Source: Mycolicibacterium frederiksbergense (lineage in GTDB: Bacteria; Actinomycetota; Actinomycetes; Mycobacteriales; Mycobacteriaceae). From it: a stretch of DNA of 64,000 bases. Where the stretch lies: assembly GCF_029893345.1 (NCBI RefSeq), contig NZ_JARXVE010000004.1, forward strand, positions 310,001-374,000. The letters run 5' to 3'. Shown here in pieces: positions 59,649 to 64,000 of this stretch; the stretch's first letter is position 1; each line of letters starts with the position of its first letter. The notes under the pieces were generated by a model. It did no database searches, had not been told where the DNA came from, and was given only the letters and a program-made list of their open reading frames with translations. The position numbers were made by a program, and so were the translations under genes.

Positions 59649-62600
59649 GTGACAGCCGCGGCCAGTGGACACGAGATTCCAGCCCAGTACGTGCTCTCTG
59701 CGCAGGCTCCCGAGCCACGCACACTCGTCGACATCCTGCACGACACAGCCCGGCGTTTTCCGGATGCGCCGGCGCTGGACGACGGCACGGTGCAGCTCAC
59801 CTACTCCGAGCTGGTCGCCGACGTCGAGGACAGCGTCGCCTGGCTGGCTGCCCGCGGTATCGGCCGCGGCGACCGGATCGGCATCCGGATGCCGTCAGGC
59901 AGCTATGCGCTGTACGTGGCGATCCTGTCGGTGCTGGCCTGCGGCGCGGCCTACGTTCCGGTGGACGCCGACGACCCCGACGAGCGGGCCGAGTTGGTGT
60001 TCGGCGAGGCCGGCGTAGTGGGCGTGATCACCGAGGAGGGTCTGATCCGCGGCCCGGGTTCCTCCCGCGGCTGGCGCGCCGCAGCACCGTTGGGCCGCGA
60101 CGACGCGTGGATCATCTTCACCTCCGGATCGACCGGCACCCCGAAAGGTGTGGCGGTGACCCACCGCAGCGCCGCGGCGTTCGTCGACGCCGAAGCGCAG
60201 ATGTTCCTGCAGGACAACCCGATCGGGCCGGGCGACCGGGTGCTGGCCGGCCTGTCGGTCGCATTCGACGCGTCGTGCGAGGAGATGTGGTTGGCCTGGC
60301 GGCACGGCGCCTGCCTGGTACCGGCCCCGCGGTCGCTGGTGCGCAGCGGCATGGATCTGGGGCCATGGCTGGTCTCCCGCGACATCACCGTGGTCTCCAC
60401 GGTGCCGACCCTGGCCGCACTGTGGCCGGCCGAGGCACTGGAAGCGGTGCGGCTGCTGATCTTCGGCGGCGAGGCCTGCCCGCCCGAGCTGGCCCAACGC
60501 CTCGCGGTGGACGGCCGCGAAGTGTGGAACACCTACGGCCCCACCGAGGCCACCGTCGTGGCCTGCGCCGCCCCGCTGGATGGGCAGGGACCGGTCAGCA
60601 TCGGCCTGCCGCTGGCCGGGTGGGATCTGGCGGTGGTGGACAAGGACGCCCTACCGGTCGCCATCGGGGAGGTCGGCGAGCTGGTGATCGGCGGCGTGGG
60701 CCTGGCCCGCTACCTCGACCCGGAGAAGGACGCCGAGAAGTACGCAGCTATGCCTTCTTTAGGCCAACACGGTTCATGGAGCCGGGCCTACCGCACCGGT
60801 GACCTGGTCCGGCTGGAGGCCGACGGGCTCTACTTCCAGGGCCGCGCCGACGACCAGGTCAAGGTGGGCGGCCGCCGCATCGAGCTCGGCGAGGTGGACA
60901 ACGCGCTGGTCAACCTGCCCGGCGTGAGCGGCGGTGCGGCCGCGGTGCGCAAGACCGCCAGCGGCACCCCGCTGCTGGTCGGTTATATCGCCAGCACCGA
61001 CCCGTCCTTCGATCTGGCCGCGGCCCGGGCGGCGCTGGCCGAATCACTGCCGGCCGCGCTGGTGCCCCGGCTGGTGCTGCTCGACGAGCTGCCCACCCGG
61101 ACCTCGGGCAAGGTGGACCGCAACGCGCTGCCGTGGCCGCCGCCCGGGGATGCAGAACAGGAGAACCCCGAGCTCGGCGGCACCATGGGCTGGCTGGCCG
61201 GATTGTGGCGCGACGTGCTGGGCACCCCGGTCGAGGGCCCGGAGGCCGATTTCATCGCGCTCGGCGGCGGTTCGCTGTCGGCGGCACAGTTGGTGGCCGC
61301 GGTGCGCCAGCGCTACCCGCTGGTGACCGTTGCCGACCTGTACGACCATCCCCGGCTGGGCTCGCTGGCCGGTTATCTCGACGAGCTCAAGCCGCCTCCG
61401 CAGATTCATACCCGCGAGGTCAAGCCGACTCCGTGGCTCACCCAGGCCGCCCAGGTGGCGTTGTCCCTGCCGTTGGCCACCCTCACCGGGATGCAATGGG
61501 TGGTCTGGCTGGCCCTGCTCAACAACGTGGCGGCCGGGCTGGAGCTCGTGCCATGGGCACACCCGATCGGCTGGTGGTGGCTGCTGGCCGGCTTCGTGTT
61601 GTTCGTCACTCCGCTGGGCCGGATGGGCATCGCGGTGCTGTGCGCCCGGATGCTGCTGGGCGGGCTGCAACCCGGCACCTACCGCCGCGGCGGCGCGGTG
61701 CACCTGCGGGTATGGCTCGCCGAGCGGCTGGCCACCGCCAGCGGCGCGGAGAACCTGGCCGGCGCGCCGTGGATGGTCTACTACGCGCGCGCCCTGGGCA
61801 ACAGCGTCGGCAAGGGCGTCGACATGCATTCCGCACCCCCGGTGACCGGCATGCTCAAGATCGGCCACCGGGCCTCGGTCGAGCCCGAGGTGGACCTGAC
61901 CGGGCACTGGATCGACGGCGACATGTTCCACGTCGGGCCGGTGTCGATCGGCAACGACGCCACGATCGGCGCCCGCACCACGCTGCTGCCCGGGGCGAGC
62001 GTCGGCAAGAACGCCGATGTCGCCCCCGGATCGGCGGTGGTCGGCAAGGTCAAGAACGGCCAGTTCTGGAAGGGCTCGCCCGCGGTGAAATCGGGCAAGG
62101 CCCGCCATCCGTGGCCCGATCACCGGCCGGGCCGCGCCCCGCTGTGGGTCGCGGTGTACGGGGTGACCTCGATGCTGCTGGGCAGCCTGCCGCTGCTCGC
62201 CCTGGCCGTCGGGCTCGCGGTGATCGGCTGGGGCATCCGCGGCACCGCCTCGGTCACCGAGGCGATCCTCCCGGCGCTGGCGTGGACGCCGGCAGCCGCG
62301 GCGGCGGCGCTGGTGGTGTACGCCGCGCTGACCGTGGTCGGGGTACGCCTGCTCTCGATGGGGCTCTCCGAGGGCTACCACCCGGTGCGGAGCCGGGTGG
62401 GCTGGCAGCTGTGGACCACCGAACGGCTGATGGACGCCGCGCGCAACTACCTTTTCCCGATCTACGCCAGCCTGCTCACCCCCTGGTGGCTGCGCCTGCT
62501 CGGCGCGAAAGTCGGCCGGGACACCGAGATTTCGACGGCCCTGTTCACGCCGAAGTTCACCGAGGTGCAGGACGGCGCATTCCTGGCCGACGACACCATG

Positions 62601-63590
62601 GTGGCCTCCTATGAACTGGGCGGCGGCTGGATCCACGTCGCCAAGGCCACCATCGGCAAACGCGCCTTCCTCGGCAATTCCGGCATCACCCAGCCGGGCC
62701 GCAAGGTCCCCGACGACGGCCTGGTGGCGGTGCTCTCGGCCACCCCGCACAAGGCCAAGGCCGGCTCGTCCTGGCTGGGCAGCCCACCGGTTCGGCTGCG
62801 CCGCAACGCCACCACCGCCGATTCGCTGCGCACCTTCCACCCCTCGGCCCGGCTCAAGGTGATGCGCGCGACGGTGGAGACCTGCCGGCTGATCCCGGTG
62901 GTCGTCACCTTCGCCATCGGCGTCGCGGTGCTGGGCGCGCTGCAGGCCGTCACGGTCCGGTTCGGTTATCTGTGGGCCGCATTGACCGGCGGGGCGGTGC
63001 TGCTGGTTGCCGGGGCAGTGGCCGGGGCCATCGCGGTGATCGCGAAATGGTTGGTAGTCGGGCGGATTCGCACGGTCGAACATCCGTTGTGGTCGTCGTT
63101 CGTGTGGCGCAACGAGGTGTCGGACACCTTCGTCGAAACCGTTGCCGCACCCTGGTTCGCCCGTGCGGCCAGCGGCACTCCAGTGATGAACATCTGGCTG
63201 CGCGGGCTGGGCGCCTCGATCGGCCGCGGCGTATGGTGCGAAACCTACTGGCTGCCGGAGGCCGATCTGGTGACGCTGGGTACCGCGGCCACCGTCAACC
63301 GGGGCTGCGTGGTGCAGACGCACCTGTTCCACGACCGCATCATGCAGATGGACAGCGTTGTGCTCGAAGATGGTTCGACGCTGGGGCCGCACTGCGTGGC
63401 GCTGCCCGCCGCACGGCTCGGCGCCAGCGCCACCGTCGGGCCCGGCTCTCTGGTGATGCGCGGTGACGAGGTACCACCGTCGACGCGCTGGCAGGGCAAC
63501 CCGATCGCCCCGTGGAACATGTTCGGCAAGAAACGCGCCGCAGCCGCCGCCCGGACCGAGCCCAAGAAGACCGAAGAATACGTCGCGTGA
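59649..63590 (+). CDS. Pls/PosA-type NRPS-like enzyme: A-T-membrane-hexapeptide acyltransferase
   Basis: A 1313-residue protein. An adenylation domain (about 25-510) shows FTSGSTGTPKG (about 155), NTYGPTEATV (298), YRTGDLVRLEADG (380) and RTSGKVDRNALP (483); a carrier domain has its phosphopantetheine Ser in GGGSLSAAQ (about 541). The C-terminal 700 residues hold about six membrane helices arranged in three blocks with left-handed beta-helix (hexapeptide) repeats, as in poly-lysine synthetases of the Pls/PosA family. No condensation or thioesterase domain. It probably activates an amino acid or short acid and transfers it at the membrane; product unknown. Confidence 0.88.
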   Translation: MTAAASGHEIPAQYVLSAQAPEPRTLVDILHDTARRFPDAPALDDGTVQLTYSELVADVEDSVAWLAARGIGRGDRIGIRMPSGSYALYVAILSVLACGAAYVPVDADDPDERAELVFGEAGVVGVITEEGLIRGPGSSRGWRAAAPLGRDDAWIIFTSGSTGTPKGVAVTHRSAAAFVDAEAQMFLQDNPIGPGDRVLAGLSVAFDASCEEMWLAWRHGACLVPAPRSLVRSGMDLGPWLVSRDITVVSTVPTLAALWPAEALEAVRLLIFGGEACPPELAQRLAVDGREVWNTYGPTEATVVACAAPLDGQGPVSIGLPLAGWDLAVVDKDALPVAIGEVGELVIGGVGLARYLDPEKDAEKYAAMPSLGQHGSWSRAYRTGDLVRLEADGLYFQGRADDQVKVGGRRIELGEVDNALVNLPGVSGGAAAVRKTASGTPLLVGYIASTDPSFDLAAARAALAESLPAALVPRLVLLDELPTRTSGKVDRNALPWPPPGDAEQENPELGGTMGWLAGLWRDVLGTPVEGPEADFIALGGGSLSAAQLVAAVRQRYPLVTVADLYDHPRLGSLAGYLDELKPPPQIHTREVKPTPWLTQAAQVALSLPLATLTGMQWVVWLALLNNVAAGLELVPWAHPIGWWWLLAGFVLFVTPLGRMGIAVLCARMLLGGLQPGTYRRGGAVHLRVWLAERLATASGAENLAGAPWMVYYARALGNSVGKGVDMHSAPPVTGMLKIGHRASVEPEVDLTGHWIDGDMFHVGPVSIGNDATIGARTTLLPGASVGKNADVAPGSAVVGKVKNGQFWKGSPAVKSGKARHPWPDHRPGRAPLWVAVYGVTSMLLGSLPLLALAVGLAVIGWGIRGTASVTEAILPALAWTPAAAAAALVVYAALTVVGVRLLSMGLSEGYHPVRSRVGWQLWTTERLMDAARNYLFPIYASLLTPWWLRLLGAKVGRDTEISTALFTPKFTEVQDGAFLADDTMVASYELGGGWIHVAKATIGKRAFLGNSGITQPGRKVPDDGLVAVLSATPHKAKAGSSWLGSPPVRLRRNATTADSLRTFHPSARLKVMRATVETCRLIPVVVTFAIGVAVLGALQAVTVRFGYLWAALTGGAVLLVAGAVAGAIAVIAKWLVVGRIRTVEHPLWSSFVWRNEVSDTFVETVAAPWFARAASGTPVMNIWLRGLGASIGRGVWCETYWLPEADLVTLGTAATVNRGCVVQTHLFHDRIMQMDSVVLEDGSTLGPHCVALPAARLGASATVGPGSLVMRGDEVPPSTRWQGNPIAPWNMFGKKRAAAAARTEPKKTEEYVA

Positions 63591-64000
63591 CGAGTTCGAA
63601 GAAGGCCGCAAAGAAGGCGGCACCCGCGCCGGTTATCGATCCGTACCTGCCTGGCAACGGAAACTTCGGTTACCGGGTGTCGCGGTATGAACTCGAGCTC
63701 GAGTACAAGGTGTCGATCAACCGGCTGGCCGGGTCGGCGACGATCACCGCGGTGACCTTGTCCGCGCTGCGCAGCTTCACCCTGGATCTCGCCGATACCC
63801 TTGCAGTGTCGAGAGTTTCGGTGAACGGCCGCAGACCGGCCCAGTACCGACATTCGGCAGGCAAGCTGTCGATCACGCTGCCGGCCACGTTGCCGTCCGG
63901 GGCCGCGATGACCATCGTCGTGCGCTACAACGGCACACCGCGTCCCATCGACACCGAGTGGGGCGAAGTCGGTTTCGAAGAGCTCTCCGACGGTTCTCTG
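63587..64000 (+). CDS. M1-family metallopeptidase, 3' partial
   Basis: Open frame from GTG 63587 to the window end (138 codons). The start (K/A-rich, then IDPYLPGNGNFGYRV) and the RYELELEYKVSINRLAGSATI strand match the N-terminal beta domain of mycobacterial M1 (aminopeptidase N) proteins; the HExxH zinc site would lie beyond the window. It overlaps the Pls/PosA stop by GTGA, so the two are translationally coupled. Confidence 0.8.
   Translation, partial: MTSSKKAAKKAAPAPVIDPYLPGNGNFGYRVSRYELELEYKVSINRLAGSATITAVTLSALRSFTLDLADTLAVSRVSVNGRRPAQYRHSAGKLSITLPATLPSGAAMTIVVRYNGTPRPIDTEWGEVGFEELSDGSL

Noticed and set aside
61044..63623. An 859-codon minus-strand open frame opposite the Pls/PosA gene
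   Set aside because: Same kind of antisense shadow; rich in His, Arg and Gln and without recognisable motifs.

Overview
The window is high-GC actinobacterial DNA and is almost certainly a chromosomal segment of a fast-growing Mycobacterium/Mycolicibacterium. Most of it follows the gene order around M. tuberculosis rlmB-cysS-ispF-ispD-carD-lpqE-radA-disA-canB-mutY-mhuD-lpqF-clpC1-lsr2-lysS-coaX-panD-panC-folK-folB-folP-folE-ftsH-ephA-lpqG-hpt-tilS-dacB-ppa. I saw no insertion sequence, phage, CRISPR array, rRNA or tRNA gene. All identifications come from reading the sequence and from remembered family knowledge; no database search was run.

Region 1 (1-7.7 kb) is a metal and cofactor acquisition block. 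The minus strand carries an ABC importer (binding lipoprotein, permease, ATPase) followed by an FhuF-like 2Fe-2S protein, all joined by 4-base stop/start overlaps. The leader of this operon has the hallmarks of a cobalamin riboswitch, so I read it as a vitamin B12/corrinoid importer rather than a siderophore importer. Next to it lies a zinc-starvation locus: four cysteine-free or nearly cysteine-free ribosomal proteins (L28, L33, S14, S18) on the minus strand, and a CobW-like protein (Mrf) plus L31 on the plus strand. A Zur-box-like palindrome lies between the two halves.

Region 2 (7.7-23 kb) contains a TAT-exported purple-acid-phosphatase-like enzyme, the carD-ispD-ispF-cysS-rlmB unit, lpqE, radA-disA (DNA repair and c-di-AMP synthesis), carbonic anhydrase, MutY, a GlxA-type regulator, an alpha/beta hydrolase, the haem-degrading enzyme MhuD and the lipoprotein LpqF.

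Region 3 (23-42 kb) starts with a second B12-riboswitch operon (cbtB, cbtA, histidine phosphatase). It is followed by clpC1, lsr2, lysS, a D-serine-dehydratase-like enzyme, and a long co-oriented run ftsH-folE-folP-folB-folK-DUF3180-coiled-coil/Pro-rich membrane protein-DUF2520 protein-panC-panD-coaX that makes folate and pantothenate/CoA precursors. ephA and the lipoprotein lpqG follow; the ESX-1-associated esp genes that separate ftsH from ephA in M. tuberculosis are absent.

Region 4 (43-64 kb) has a molybdopterin oxidoreductase, hpt-tilS-metalloprotease-dacB, ppa, and then an accessory stretch: an OHCU-decarboxylase-like protein, a secreted peptide, a PucR-type regulator and the hydantoinase/oxoprolinase pair HyuA-HyuB. 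The window ends with a beta-lactamase-fold hydrolase, a TerC-family membrane protein under a probable yybP-ykoY (Mn2+) riboswitch with its own terminator, a Pls/PosA-type A-T-membrane-hexapeptide enzyme, and the start of an M1 aminopeptidase.

The least expected structural signal is that three unrelated genes (radA, clpC1, hpt) each end in a tandemly duplicated 25-26 bp unit containing a small hairpin, with the stop codon inside or touching the first copy.
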